This document shows positions 1 to 7,530 of a stretch of DNA of 35,593 nt, piece after piece. The notes under the pieces were generated by a model, which saw nothing but the letters and a program-made list of their open reading frames with translations, did not search any database and was not told the DNA's origin. Origin of the DNA: an uncultured Nocardioides sp. (GTDB lineage: Bacteria > Actinomycetota > Actinomycetes > Propionibacteriales > Nocardioidaceae); contig NZ_CADCUP010000104.1 in assembly GCF_902805925.1 (NCBI RefSeq), positions 1-35,593 of the forward strand. Reading direction: 5' to 3'. Each line of letters begins with the position of its first letter. The first letter of the stretch is position 1. A program made the translations under genes and the position numbers.

Positions 1-37
1 CTCATCCCCGCACCCCCGGAGTCACTAGGAGCAGCTC

Positions 38-469
38 ATGACGGAGCCGCAACAGCCCACAGCCGCACTGACCGAGGACGAACAAAAGACCGTCCGGTCC
101 GCTGCCCTGCGCGCCAGCGCCCTCGTGGGGCAAGCGGAGCCCGGGTTCTTCGACACGTTCAAGGAGTCGTTCGCAGCGAGCAAGGCGGTCAAGGCCGCAT
201 CGCCCGAGGTGCAGAAGCTCGTCACCGGGGGGCTCCCGGAGATGCCGTCCGGCAACAAGGACGACGTCAGGGCACGCTCCCTCGAACTCCTCAAGCAGGC
301 CGTCGGCATCCTGACGGCGAAGGCCCCTCAGCTCGTCGAGCTGTCCCATGATCGCGGGATGCGTTCCGCCGCCTGCCGGGTTGCGACCTGCTCCGCAAGA
401 GTCACAGTGCCTCAGCCCTGGAGATTCACGATGGGTGTGCGTCGCGCCCGTCTAGTGTGCGAGGCATGA
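38..469 (+). CDS. Hypothetical protein, probably C-terminally truncated
   Basis: 143-residue reading frame starting at ATG with an AGGAG ribosome site six bases upstream. Residues 1-100 are a helical, Ala/Lys-rich segment that resembles, from memory, the N-terminal half of small (about 130-150 aa) actinobacterial proteins of unknown function. Those proteins begin with a 'LTxxExxxvrxxAfxAxxLVxxAdPGffxxfKESFAASKA' type pattern and continue with 'LxxxvxiLxaKAPxExxxfr'. Here the match ends at about residue 101 (nt 340). The remaining 43 residues are Arg/Cys-rich and look like frame-shifted or replaced sequence. The stop overlaps the next start (ATGA at 466-469), which would allow translational coupling. 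No function is assigned. It may be a pseudogene; the N-terminal coding character is good and the tail is doubtful. Confidence 0.5.
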   Translation: MTEPQQPTAALTEDEQKTVRSAALRASALVGQAEPGFFDTFKESFAASKAVKAASPEVQKLVTGGLPEMPSGNKDDVRARSLELLKQAVGILTAKAPQLVELSHDRGMRSAACRVATCSARVTVPQPWRFTMGVRRARLVCEA

Positions 470-690
470 AAGGTCTTGTGCTTCGTGTCCGTCTCGTCAG
501 CGGCGACAGCATGGACGTCACCTACGACGACCGCAGCGCGGGGAGTGAGGACGAGGTCATTGACCACGTCGTCAGCACACTTTCCCAGGAGTCCGGCGTC
601 CTCCGCTGTAGACACGGCGACCGGCTCCTGGTGCTGTACGCAAGGGGTGTTGCCGCGGTGGAAGTCGCGCCCCGCGGCGCGGTCCTCTAG
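466..690 (+). CDS. Small conserved-looking hypothetical protein (74 aa)
   Basis: Starts at ATG 466, which overlaps the stop of the preceding frame; an in-frame GTG at 457 would add three residues. The product is a compact beta-rich protein: an 'MKGLVLRVRLVSGDSMDVTY' beginning, an acidic middle, then 'GVLRCRHGDRLLVLYARGVAAVEVAPRGAVL' in which strands alternate, with one Cys and one His close together (CRH). Codon use is high-GC and the frame ends in TAG, followed 30 bases later by a perfect palindrome at 721-736 that could end the transcript. I do not recognise a named family. The regular strand pattern and lack of low-complexity stretches argue that it is a real gene. There is no signal peptide or membrane segment. 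Confidence 0.55.
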   Translation: MKGLVLRVRLVSGDSMDVTYDDRSAGSEDEVIDHVVSTLSQESGVLRCRHGDRLLVLYARGVAAVEVAPRGAVL

Positions 691-720
691 CGTCCAGTCC
701 CCGTAGCGACGCGCGACGTT

Positions 721-736
721 CACGGACGCGTCCGTG
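721..736. repeat. Perfect 16-bp palindrome
   Basis: CACGGACGCGTCCGTG reads identically on both strands, lies 30 bases after the stop of the 74-aa gene and is followed on the plus strand by CAAAATCG. It could fold as a short terminator-like hairpin (6-bp stem, 4-base loop) or be a dimeric regulator site. The 691-948 interval around it shows no convincing gene. Confidence 0.4.
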
Positions 737-948
737 CAAAATCGCACCACAGTGATCCCGTGTGCCAGGCGCACCGATCCGTTGCCGGCCCCTACTCATC
801 CGACGTGCATCACTCCGCCGCCAATTGCTCGTGTCAGGGATCAGTCGGCCCAAGCATAAGAGTGCTGACGATGGGGCGCCGACGATGGGCATGCTCACGT
901 TGAATCAGCGGCAGCTCGCCCCACGCGAGATGAGTATGCCTGGAGGAA

Positions 949-1359
949 CTACTGCTCAGGCAGCGCCTCGGGGTTCCGTTGCTCGCTCGCCTGGCGCGCC
1001 TGATCGCGAATCCGAGATCCAACGACCCGCGTGAAGACAAGGCTGCAGAGGACGGCAAACACCACCACGGCCACCGCTACACCGGCCATCAGCACCAAGT
1101 TCTCAGAGGACTTCGAGACGATGCCGCTCAGATAGAGAACGAGTCCCACGGTCAAGAACAGGAACCCGATCCGTTTTTCCGCTAGGAGTTGCGCATGGGT
1201 TGACAGCGCATCCGGCTCTCCGACTGCAGAACCTTCCTCTCCGATCTCCTCGCGAAGCTCGACTATCGACTCGGCGTTGTGTGCGTGCGAGAGGACCCCC
1301 GCACCAACAAGGTCGAGTGCCACACCGCTCACGAGGAGCACCTCGGTCATCAATGCCAT
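949..1359 (-). CDS. Small integral membrane protein of unknown function (136 aa)
   Basis: The start chosen is ATG at 1359, preceded by a strong GGAGGGAGG ribosome site; upstream in-frame sequence to 1578 is Arg/Ser-rich and does not look coding. Three hydrophobic segments are visible: residues about 5-25 (EVLLVSGVALDLVGAGVLSH), about 72-90 (IGFLFLTVGLVLYLSGIV) and about 98-122 (VLMAGVAVAVVVFAVLCSLVF). An acidic loop (VELREEIGEEGS) lies between the first two and a charged C-terminal tail follows the third. No catalytic motif is seen. It sits downstream of the DUF2254 gene on the same strand, separated by 257 bases without a gene, so it may be a separate transcript. Identity unknown. Confidence 0.6.
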   Translation of the reverse strand: MALMTEVLLVSGVALDLVGAGVLSHAHNAESIVELREEIGEEGSAVGEPDALSTHAQLLAEKRIGFLFLTVGLVLYLSGIVSKSSENLVLMAGVAVAVVVFAVLCSLVFTRVVGSRIRDQARQASEQRNPEALPEQ

Positions 1360-1616
1360 GACGCCTCCCTCCGACCGCCGCGTGCGGAACCATGGAGGAG
1401 TCTCGCAGCCCTTCGCCTGCAATCGGCGCCCTTCTGTGCATTCTGTCCCGTGCCGGGTTCGGAGCAGGTGTCGCGCCAGGTGCCTCGACGAGCAGCGTGA
1501 GGTTCGGGATCGACCCGATGGCACCGTCTCTGCTCGGGCCGGGATGCGGATCGGCCCGGGCACCCACGACGCCGCCAAGGACCGTGCGCGACGCGGGTGC
1601 GCCGCGATCTTGCCGG

Positions 1617-2885
1617 TCAGAGCTTGATGGGGCCGACCCGGTCCGGACCGGAGCCGATGCCGGACGGATCGGGTATCAGCGCGGCGTCCCGGTCCTCGTC
1701 GTGCCGCGACACCTTGGCCACCGAGAACTCGAGCAACCGCATCTGACGCTCGAGCGCGGCGCGGCGCCTCAGCGGTGCCACGCTGAGAAGATCCTCGAGC
1801 GCCGCCTGCAATCTCCTGGTGACCTGCGGTGACGCGGCCCCGACCTGTCGCAGCTCATCGAAGGCCAAGCCGACGAAGCCCTCCCAGTGCAGGGTCGGCA
1901 CCACGAGCCGGAGCTCCCCCTGCGCGTCGTGGTAGCGCCCGTCGTCCAGCGGCCGCCTGACCATGGCGCGCAGGATGTCGTGCAGCCGGTCGATGGCCTG
2001 GACCGCGGTCGTCGGATCAGCGAACGGGCCCGACGTGAGCGCGCCTTCAGCGATGTCGACCAACAGCCGAATGCCATAGGCGACGTCCTGGTTCAACGTC
2101 CGCTCGGGCCCGAGGACGACACACTTGGTCACCTTGCCCGGCGGCAGCGGCGACGCCGGATCGCCGACCACGCGGAAGAGCGCAGCACCGGTGGGCACGA
2201 AGTCACCCACCGACCAGAGCAGGACCAGTCGACAGCCAGCCTGCTCCGCGAGGGAGACGAGCCGGTCATGGCCGACGGCGAAGATCACCCCGCTGCGCGG
2301 GGTGGCGATCAGCCCGGGCTCCAATCCGTCGCCCCCATCGCCATGGTCGGGGAACACGTGCTCGAGCGTCGTCAGGGTGTCCTCGGCGACCCAGCCCACG
2401 AGCGCCGCGACGCGCAAGGACTGACCGATGTGGTTCACGTACCAGACCAACGTCACGATGCACGCCAGCACCAGGACGATCGCCACGATCACGGCCAGGC
2501 CGGGCACCGTCCCCGAGTCGGTCCCGACGCGCCGGAGCGCCAGGATCGAGAACGCGAACGTCCCGGCGAAGAGCCCGATCGCCGCCTGGCTCGGACGGTC
2601 CTGCAGGATCTGACGAACGATCCGCGGCGAGAACACCCCCATGCCCAGCTGCACCACCACCACGACCAGTGACAGCACCAGCCCGGTCAGTGTGAGCATC
2701 GAGAACGCGATCAGATACAGGATCTGCAAGGCCGCCGCGGGGTCGCCGGAGACGCTTCGAGGGACCATCTCGCCGTCGTCGACCGCCGTCGCGATCAGCG
2801 AGAGACCCACGCCGCCGAGGACGAACAACAACGGGATCGCCCACAGGCGTGTCTTCAGGAAGTGCCCGATCCGGAACCGCGTCAT
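1617..2885 (-). CDS. DUF2254-family predicted membrane protein
   Basis: 422 residues from ATG 2885, preceded by AGAGGAGAA nine bases upstream. An in-frame GTG at 2918 would add 11 residues but would include the ribosome site in the coding region. The N-terminal part has four hydrophobic segments: about 8-28 (WAIPLLFVLGGVGLSL), about 52-82 (LYLIAFSMLTLTGLVLSLVVVVVQ), about 100-118 (AIGLFAGTFAFSILAL) and about 127-150 (GLAVIVAIVLVLACIVTLVWYV). The arrangement with 'QLGMGVFSPRIVRQILQDRPSQ' between the second and third is typical of DUF2254. The soluble C-terminal half carries the GDFVPTGAALFRV-type segment and ends in a helical region. The function of this family is not known. The gene stands alone, with a gene-poor stretch upstream. 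Confidence 0.8.
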   Translation of the reverse strand: MTRFRIGHFLKTRLWAIPLLFVLGGVGLSLIATAVDDGEMVPRSVSGDPAAALQILYLIAFSMLTLTGLVLSLVVVVVQLGMGVFSPRIVRQILQDRPSQAAIGLFAGTFAFSILALRRVGTDSGTVPGLAVIVAIVLVLACIVTLVWYVNHIGQSLRVAALVGWVAEDTLTTLEHVFPDHGDGGDGLEPGLIATPRSGVIFAVGHDRLVSLAEQAGCRLVLLWSVGDFVPTGAALFRVVGDPASPLPPGKVTKCVVLGPERTLNQDVAYGIRLLVDIAEGALTSGPFADPTTAVQAIDRLHDILRAMVRRPLDDGRYHDAQGELRLVVPTLHWEGFVGLAFDELRQVGAASPQVTRRLQAALEDLLSVAPLRRRAALERQMRLLEFSVAKVSRHDEDRDAALIPDPSGIGSGPDRVGPIKL

Positions 2886-3090
2886 CGCACGCACTTCTCC
2901 TCTACTAACAGCTCGCACCCCGTAGAGGCGGCGTGGTCATGTCGGCACCTTCCCGCCGGTGAGCCTGACAGCGGTGTCTTGCACGGTGCGGTCATCGGCC
3001 ATACGCCACGTCGAGGTGCAGGCCGCCTGGGTTCGACGACCTGTGTGTCCCACGCTAACGCTCACCCGAGCATCGGCGTCGAACTCGCCC
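2886..3090. other. Gene-poor spacer upstream of the DUF2254 gene
   Basis: No reading frame with convincing coding character on either strand. It must contain the promoter of the DUF2254 gene (minus strand), but I cannot point to a clear -10/-35 pair. Composition is less G/C-biased than the flanking genes, consistent with eroded or accessory DNA next to the transposase remnant at 3091-3279. Confidence 0.4.
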
Positions 3091-3279
3091 CGCCCCGACG
3101 AGCTCCGTGAGGGCGTGATCCGGTCCAGCGCGGCGCAGAGGCATCGCTCGCGCAGGTCGCGGAGGTCTTCGGCAGCTCGCCGTCGTGCCTCGAGCGGTGG
3201 GTCACGATCGACGACCGCACGTCAGCCGGGCCATCGCCGGCCGGTCGGGCCGCGCACGAGTCCGACGCGCTGAGCGCTC
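3091..3279 (+). pseudogene. Decayed IS3-type transposase OrfA (helix-turn-helix) remnant
   Basis: Two adjacent frames together read like the N-terminus of an IS3-family OrfA (HTH_Tnp_1 type). From 3091 one frame gives RPDELREGVIRSSAAQ, matching the usual 'yPkEFRedVVRvar' start. From 3141 a second frame gives ASLAQVAEVFGSSPSC followed by LERWVTIDDRTSAG. The latter matches the pattern 'QIAxDFGISESCLxRWlkxADxxDG', including the conserved Ser-Cys-Leu and Trp of the HTH, and then ESDALSAHG in place of 'ESAELRELR'. A frameshift lies near 3136-3141. There is no start, no coiled coil and no OrfB, and the copy runs straight into the 3' end of the methyltransferase gene. I see no terminal inverted repeats. 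Assignment is by memory of the family pattern. Confidence 0.5.
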
Positions 3280-3910
3280 ATGGCTCGGCTCGGCGGGTGA
3301 GCGTGAGGACGGTGTCGGTCACGGTGGCGCGCTGTCCGCCGGGCCCGTCGCTGACGCGGTCGCGATTCTCCGCCCGTACGTCCTCCCACAGCTCGGAGTC
3401 GAGGGAGAGGCCGGTCAGGAGCTCGTCGGGGGAGGGGAACACGGTGTCGGGGTCCGCCCACGACCACGGGGCCACCGAGGCGTGATCGGCGATGAGCAGC
3501 ACCCCCCCGGGTCGCAGGGCCGCCGCGGCCCGGCCGAACATCGCAGCGCGGTCGAACGGCACGGGGGAGAGCAGGAACTGGGCGCTGATCAGGTCGAAGC
3601 GGCCCTGCGGGAACGTCGCGTCCAGGTCGTGGCGTTGAGTGCGGACCCGGTCCGTCACACCGGCGCTGGCGGCGCGGTCCGCGACCCGGGCCAAGGCCGT
3701 GGCCGAGACGTCGACGGTGAGCACGGTCCACCCCTTCTCGGCGAGCCACAGCGCGTCGCCACCACCGCCGCACCCCAGGTCCAGGGCGTCCCCCGGAGTC
3801 AGTGCGCCGACGGCTTCGACGAGGACCGGGCCGGGCCCCCCGGTGCCGGGCTGCGAGGCCGCGTGGTGGGGCTCCCAGAACTCCTCGGCCGGTGAGCTGT
3901 CGCCGGCCAT
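3278..3910 (-). CDS. Class I SAM-dependent methyltransferase
   Basis: 210 residues from ATG 3910. Motif I is DLGCGGGGDALWLA at about residues 44-57 (SAM glycine loop), followed by an acidic end of strand 2 (VLTVDVSA) and a post-motif 'RFDLISAQFLLSP' and 'ALRPGGVLLIADH', the usual order of a seven-stranded Rossmann methyltransferase. The N-terminal FWEPHHAASQ resembles thiopurine/tellurite-type methyltransferases; the substrate cannot be read from sequence. Its start codon shares one base with the stop of the upstream flavoprotein gene (TGATG), so the two are almost certainly translationally coupled. In other actinobacteria these two domains occur as one bifunctional polypeptide (family knowledge, from memory), which supports a joint job, possibly redox detoxification plus methylation. 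Confidence 0.85.
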   Translation of the reverse strand: MAGDSSPAEEFWEPHHAASQPGTGGPGPVLVEAVGALTPGDALDLGCGGGGDALWLAEKGWTVLTVDVSATALARVADRAASAGVTDRVRTQRHDLDATFPQGRFDLISAQFLLSPVPFDRAAMFGRAAAALRPGGVLLIADHASVAPWSWADPDTVFPSPDELLTGLSLDSELWEDVRAENRDRVSDGPGGQRATVTDTVLTLTRRAEP

Positions 3911-5010
3911 CAAAGCGTCGCCCCGTGGCGACGGTCGACGAGCACATGTCCGCGGTCCTCGGCCTCCGCAGCAGCGGAGGACGGGTGCGAGCCGGACTCC
4001 CGCTGTGCGCGTAGGGCGGTGACTGCGATGTCGGTGTCCTCGCTGATCAGGTCCATGTGGACGGCCGCGCCCACTCCGGCCCCTGCGGCTGCGGAGGTGA
4101 TGACCTGCGCCATGGGGGCGGCGATGTTGCCCGCCGCCCACACCCCGGGGGTCGCGGTGAGCCCGGCGGGGTCGGTGGGCAGGTAGTGCCCGGCCACGAT
4201 CCCGCCCAGCTCCAGCTCAGTGGTGGTCAGGCCGAGGTCGGCGAGCAGGTCGGTGCGTGCCTCCAGACCGGTCGCGACGGCCAGCGCTTGACGCGCGACA
4301 ACCCGGCCGTCGACGAGCTGCACCCCGGTGAGGGCGTCCTCGCTGGTCTGCACCGCGGCGACCTCGCCCACGATCCATTCGATGCCGTGCGCGGCGAGCT
4401 GCTCGACCTCGGCGTCGGTCGGGTCCGGGGCGGTGTGCTGGAAGTAGACGACGTCGGTGGTGAGCTGGCGGAACAGCATCACCTGGTGCAGCGCCATGGA
4501 GCTGGTGCCCAGCACGCCGATCGCCTGGTCGCGGACCTCCCAGCCGTGGCAGAACGGGCAGTGCAGCACGTCGCGGCCCCACCGAGCCGCCAGGCCCGCC
4601 ACGTCGGGCAGCACGTCGACCAGGCCGGTCGCCAGCACCACCCGACGCGCCCCGACGGTGCGGCCCGGCCCGTCGCCGGTGCGCAGGTCCACCGTGAACC
4701 GCGCTGCGCCTGGCCGCGGGTCCCTCAGTGCGGTGGCCGTGGTGGCGTGGCCCTCGATGATCTCGACGTCGTAGGCGCGCGCCTCGCTGCGACCGATCTC
4801 AGCCAGGTCGGCGGGTGCGGTGCCCTCCGCGTAGAGGTAGTTGTGCACCCCCTCGGCTCGCGCGTTGCGGCCGTTCCCGGCATCGACGACGACGACCGAT
4901 CGCCGCGAACGCGCCATGATCTTGGCTGCGCTCAGCCCCGCCGGCCCACCTCCCACCACCACCACGTCGACGGTCTCCTCGGCCGTGCCGCTTGCTGTCG
5001 TCATCCTCAT
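3910..5010 (-). CDS. Thioredoxin-reductase-like NAD(P)/FAD-dependent oxidoreductase
   Basis: 366 residues from ATG 5010, with GAGAGGGA five bases upstream; a second ATG six bases on is also possible. The FAD Rossmann motif VVVVGGGPAGLSAA lies at about residues 16-29. A redox-active CPFC pair at 151-154 sits in the position of the thioredoxin reductase CATC motif, followed by HGWEVRDQ. The second nucleotide motif is degenerate (GVLGTSSMA, 165-173). The distal FAD segment is GVWAAGNIAAPMAQV. The electron acceptor is unknown; no thioredoxin gene lies nearby. The C-terminal tail after the flavin fold is extended and Ala/Glu-rich (SSAAAEAEDRGHVLVDRRHG), like a linker. It is the first gene of a two-gene operon with the methyltransferase, and the region upstream carries clustered TGCAA/TTGCA-type repeats that could be an operator. 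Confidence 0.85.
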   Translation of the reverse strand: MRMTTASGTAEETVDVVVVGGGPAGLSAAKIMARSRRSVVVVDAGNGRNARAEGVHNYLYAEGTAPADLAEIGRSEARAYDVEIIEGHATTATALRDPRPGAARFTVDLRTGDGPGRTVGARRVVLATGLVDVLPDVAGLAARWGRDVLHCPFCHGWEVRDQAIGVLGTSSMALHQVMLFRQLTTDVVYFQHTAPDPTDAEVEQLAAHGIEWIVGEVAAVQTSEDALTGVQLVDGRVVARQALAVATGLEARTDLLADLGLTTTELELGGIVAGHYLPTDPAGLTATPGVWAAGNIAAPMAQVITSAAAGAGVGAAVHMDLISEDTDIAVTALRAQRESGSHPSSAAAEAEDRGHVLVDRRHGATL

Positions 5011-5091
5011 CGGGTCCCTCTCGATCGGTTCGCCGGGTACGACGGCTGTGCACCCGCTGGGAACACCACCGTGCGGCCCTCTGCAAGCGAA

Positions 5092-5119
5092 TGCCAAAAT
5101 GATTTGCAACTCTGGCAAA
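5092..5119 (-). promoter_or_regulatory. Putative operator upstream of the flavoprotein operon
   Basis: Two overlapping imperfect dyads lie 80-110 bases upstream of the flavoprotein start. The first is TGCCAAAATGATTTGCA (5092-5108, outer half-sites TGC-N-AA / TT-N-GCA). The second is TTTGC-N7-GCAAA (5103-5119). This AT-rich patch stands out against very GC-rich surroundings, as expected of a repressor-controlled promoter. No regulator gene is adjacent, so the protein that would bind is unknown. Confidence 0.35.
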
Positions 5120-5208
5120 CGGACGGCGATGAGCGGCGAGATCGGCGTGGCTAAGACGCGCGCGCCTTAACCTTTCAATGTCCAGCGACATAGTGGTTCA
5201 ATGAGGAC

Positions 5209-5376
5209 ATGCAATACCTGCTGACCCTGGTGGGGGCACTCACCGTCGTGCTCCTCGCGCTCACCGAGCAGTTCGGCGTGCTGCCTGGAGGCGTCGTGGC
5301 GTTCGCCGCGGCAGCCTGGATCCTCGACCTACCTGAAGCCGCGCAGCCGCAGGCTGTTGCCCACGACGAACACTGA
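5209..5376 (+). CDS. Possible small hydrophobic protein (55 aa)
   Basis: An ATG at 5209 opens a 55-codon frame. Its first 40 residues contain two hydrophobic stretches ([16 protein letters not shown] and [13 protein letters not shown]) ending in LDLPEA. GAGGA lies only two bases before the ATG, which is too close for a good ribosome site. The last 16 codons run antisense through the 3' end of copA, which argues either that the frame is fortuitous or that the true gene was truncated when the copper operon arrived. Not recognised. Confidence 0.25.
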   Translation: MQYLLTLVGALTVVLLALTEQFGVLPGGVVAFAAAAWILDLPEAAQPQAVAHDEH

Positions 5377-7530
5377 GCTGAGCGCCATCGCGGCGCCCGC
5401 GAGCATCGGGTTGAGCAGTCCCGCGGCGGCCAGCGGCAGCGCGGCGACGTTGTAGCCGAAGGCCCAGAACAGGTTGCCCTTGATGGTGCCCAGGGTGCGG
5501 CGGGACAGCCGGATCGCGTCGGCCGCGACCCGCAGGTCACCGCGCACCAGGGTGAGGTCGGATGCCTCGATCGCGACGTCGGTGCCGGTGCCCATCGCCA
5601 GGCCGAGGTCGGCCTGGGCCAGCGCCGCCGCGTCGTTGACGCCGTCGCCGACCATGGCGACGACGCGGCCCTCGTCCTGCAGGCGCTTGACGGTGTCGAC
5701 CTTGTCGGAGGGCAGCACGCCGGCGATGACGTCGTCGGCCGCGATGCCGACCTCCTCGGCGACCCGGCGGGCCACCGCCTCGTGGTCGCCGGTGAGCAGG
5801 ACGGGGCGCAGGCCCAGGGACCGCAGCTCGCGCACGGCCTCGGCCGAGGTGGGCTTCACCGTGTCGGCGACCACGAGCACGCCGCGGGCGCGGCCGTCCC
5901 AGCCGACCGCGACGGCCGTGCCCCCGGTCGACTGCGCGGCCTCGAGCGCGCGGCGTACGTCGTCGGGCAGGGCCAGCCCGCGGTCGGCCAGCAGCCCGGG
6001 ACGGCCGACCACCACGGCGCGGCCGTCGACGACGCCCTCCGCGCCGAGGCCCTCGACGCCGCGGAACCCGGTGACGGCTGCGGGGGAGTCGACCCGCTGG
6101 GCGACGGCCCGGGCGATCGGGTGCTCGGAGGCGTGCTCGACCGCGGCGGCGTACCGCAGGACCTCGTCGGCCGACTCCCCGGCCCCCGCGACGACGTCGA
6201 CGAGCGTCATCCGGCCGGTGGTGACGGTGCCGGTCTTGTCGAGCACCACCGTGTCGACACGGCGGGTCTGCTCGAGCGCCTCGGGGCCCTTGATGAGGAT
6301 GCCCAGCTGGGCGCCGCGGCCCGTGCCCACCATGAGCGCGGTCGGCGTGGCCAGTCCGAGCGCGCAGGGGCAGGCGATGATCAGGACGGCGACCGCGGCG
6401 GTGAACGCCGCTCCCGCGCCCTGCCCGGTGCCGAGCCAGAAGCCCAGGGTCGCGGCCGCGAGGCCGAGCACCACGGGCACGAAGACGCCCGAGATGCGGT
6501 CGGCGAGGCGCTGGGCGGCGGCCTTGCCGCTCTGCGCGTCCTCGACCAGCCGCGCCATCTGGGCGAGCTGGGTGTCGGAGCCCACGCGGGTGGCGCGCAC
6601 GACGAGCCGTCCGCCGGCGTTCACGGTGGCACCCACGACCTGGTCGCCGACGCCGACCTCGACGGGCACGGACTCACCGGTGAGCATGGAGGCGTCGACC
6701 GCCGACGCGCCCTCCTCGACGACGCCGTCGGTCGCGACCTTCTCGCCGGGGCGTACGACGAACAGGTCGCCCACGGCGAGCTGCTCGACCGGCACGCGCA
6801 CCTCGGCGCCGCCGCGCAGGACGCCGACGTCGCGAGCGCCCATCTCCAGCAGTGCCCGCAGGGCGGCTCCCGCCTGCCGCTTGGACCGCGCCTCGGCGTA
6901 CCGACCGGCGAGGATGAAGGTGGTGACGCCGGCGGCGGCCTCGAGGTAGATGTTGCCCGAGCCGTCGCTGCGCTGGATGGTCAGCTCGAACGGGTGCGTC
7001 ATGCCGGGCACGCCCGCTGTGCCCCAGAACAGCGCGTAGACCGACCAGCCCAGGGCGGCGAGCGTGCCGAGCGAGATGAGCGTGTCCATGGTCGAGGTGC
7101 CGTGCCGCAGGTTGGTCCAGGCGGCGCGGTGGAACGGCCACGCGCCCCACACCACGACGGGCGCGGCGAGGGTCAGCGAGAGCCACTGCCAGTAGTCGAA
7201 CTGCCAGGCCGGGACCATCGCCAGCACCACCACCGGCACGGTGAGGACCGCCGACACCAGCAGCCGCTGGCGCAGGGCGGCGGTCGGGTCGACCGCGATG
7301 GTCTCCGGCTCGGCCGCTGGGGAGGGCAGCCGTGCGGAGTAGCCGGCCGCCTCCACCGTGGCGAGCAGCGTGTCGGTGGTGACTGCCCCGTCGTAGGAGA
7401 CGCGGGCCCTCTCGGTGGCGTAGTTGACGGTCGCGACGACGCCGGGGACCTTGTTGAGCTTGCGCTCGATCCGGTTCGCGCACGACGCACACGTCATGCC
7501 GCTGATGTCGAGGTCGACGCTCGTGGTCAT
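5329..7530 (-). CDS. copA: Copper-translocating P1B-type ATPase
   Basis: 733 residues, the usual size for a one-HMA CopA. An N-terminal heavy-metal domain holds GMTCASC (Cys14, Cys17). Transmembrane helices are followed by the actuator TGES at 284-287, the membrane CPC metal site at 387-389, the phosphorylation motif DKTGT at 431-435, SEHP at 468-471, and the hinge GDGVND at 628-633. YN (693-694) and MALSS (715-719) in the last two helices match the P1B-1 signature for Cu(I) export. It pumps cytosolic Cu(I) out across the membrane. The start is ATG 7530, which overlaps the stop of the preceding gene by four bases (ATGA). It is the last gene of the csoR-copZ-(secreted protein)-copA operon and is probably de-repressed by copper through CsoR. 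Confidence 0.96.
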   Translation of the reverse strand: MTTSVDLDISGMTCASCANRIERKLNKVPGVVATVNYATERARVSYDGAVTTDTLLATVEAAGYSARLPSPAAEPETIAVDPTAALRQRLLVSAVLTVPVVVLAMVPAWQFDYWQWLSLTLAAPVVVWGAWPFHRAAWTNLRHGTSTMDTLISLGTLAALGWSVYALFWGTAGVPGMTHPFELTIQRSDGSGNIYLEAAAGVTTFILAGRYAEARSKRQAGAALRALLEMGARDVGVLRGGAEVRVPVEQLAVGDLFVVRPGEKVATDGVVEEGASAVDASMLTGESVPVEVGVGDQVVGATVNAGGRLVVRATRVGSDTQLAQMARLVEDAQSGKAAAQRLADRISGVFVPVVLGLAAATLGFWLGTGQGAGAAFTAAVAVLIIACPCALGLATPTALMVGTGRGAQLGILIKGPEALEQTRRVDTVVLDKTGTVTTGRMTLVDVVAGAGESADEVLRYAAAVEHASEHPIARAVAQRVDSPAAVTGFRGVEGLGAEGVVDGRAVVVGRPGLLADRGLALPDDVRRALEAAQSTGGTAVAVGWDGRARGVLVVADTVKPTSAEAVRELRSLGLRPVLLTGDHEAVARRVAEEVGIAADDVIAGVLPSDKVDTVKRLQDEGRVVAMVGDGVNDAAALAQADLGLAMGTGTDVAIEASDLTLVRGDLRVAADAIRLSRRTLGTIKGNLFWAFGYNVAALPLAAAGLLNPMLAGAAMALSSVFVVGNSLRLRGFR

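Noticed and set aside
762..1034. Plus-strand 90-codon frame
   Set aside because: No coding pattern, no ribosome site, and it overlaps the small membrane protein gene antisense.
1360..1616. Possible gene between the small membrane protein and the DUF2254 gene
   Set aside because: All frames are Arg/Ser/Pro-rich without ribosome sites or recognisable folds; treated as upstream spacer of the 136-aa gene.
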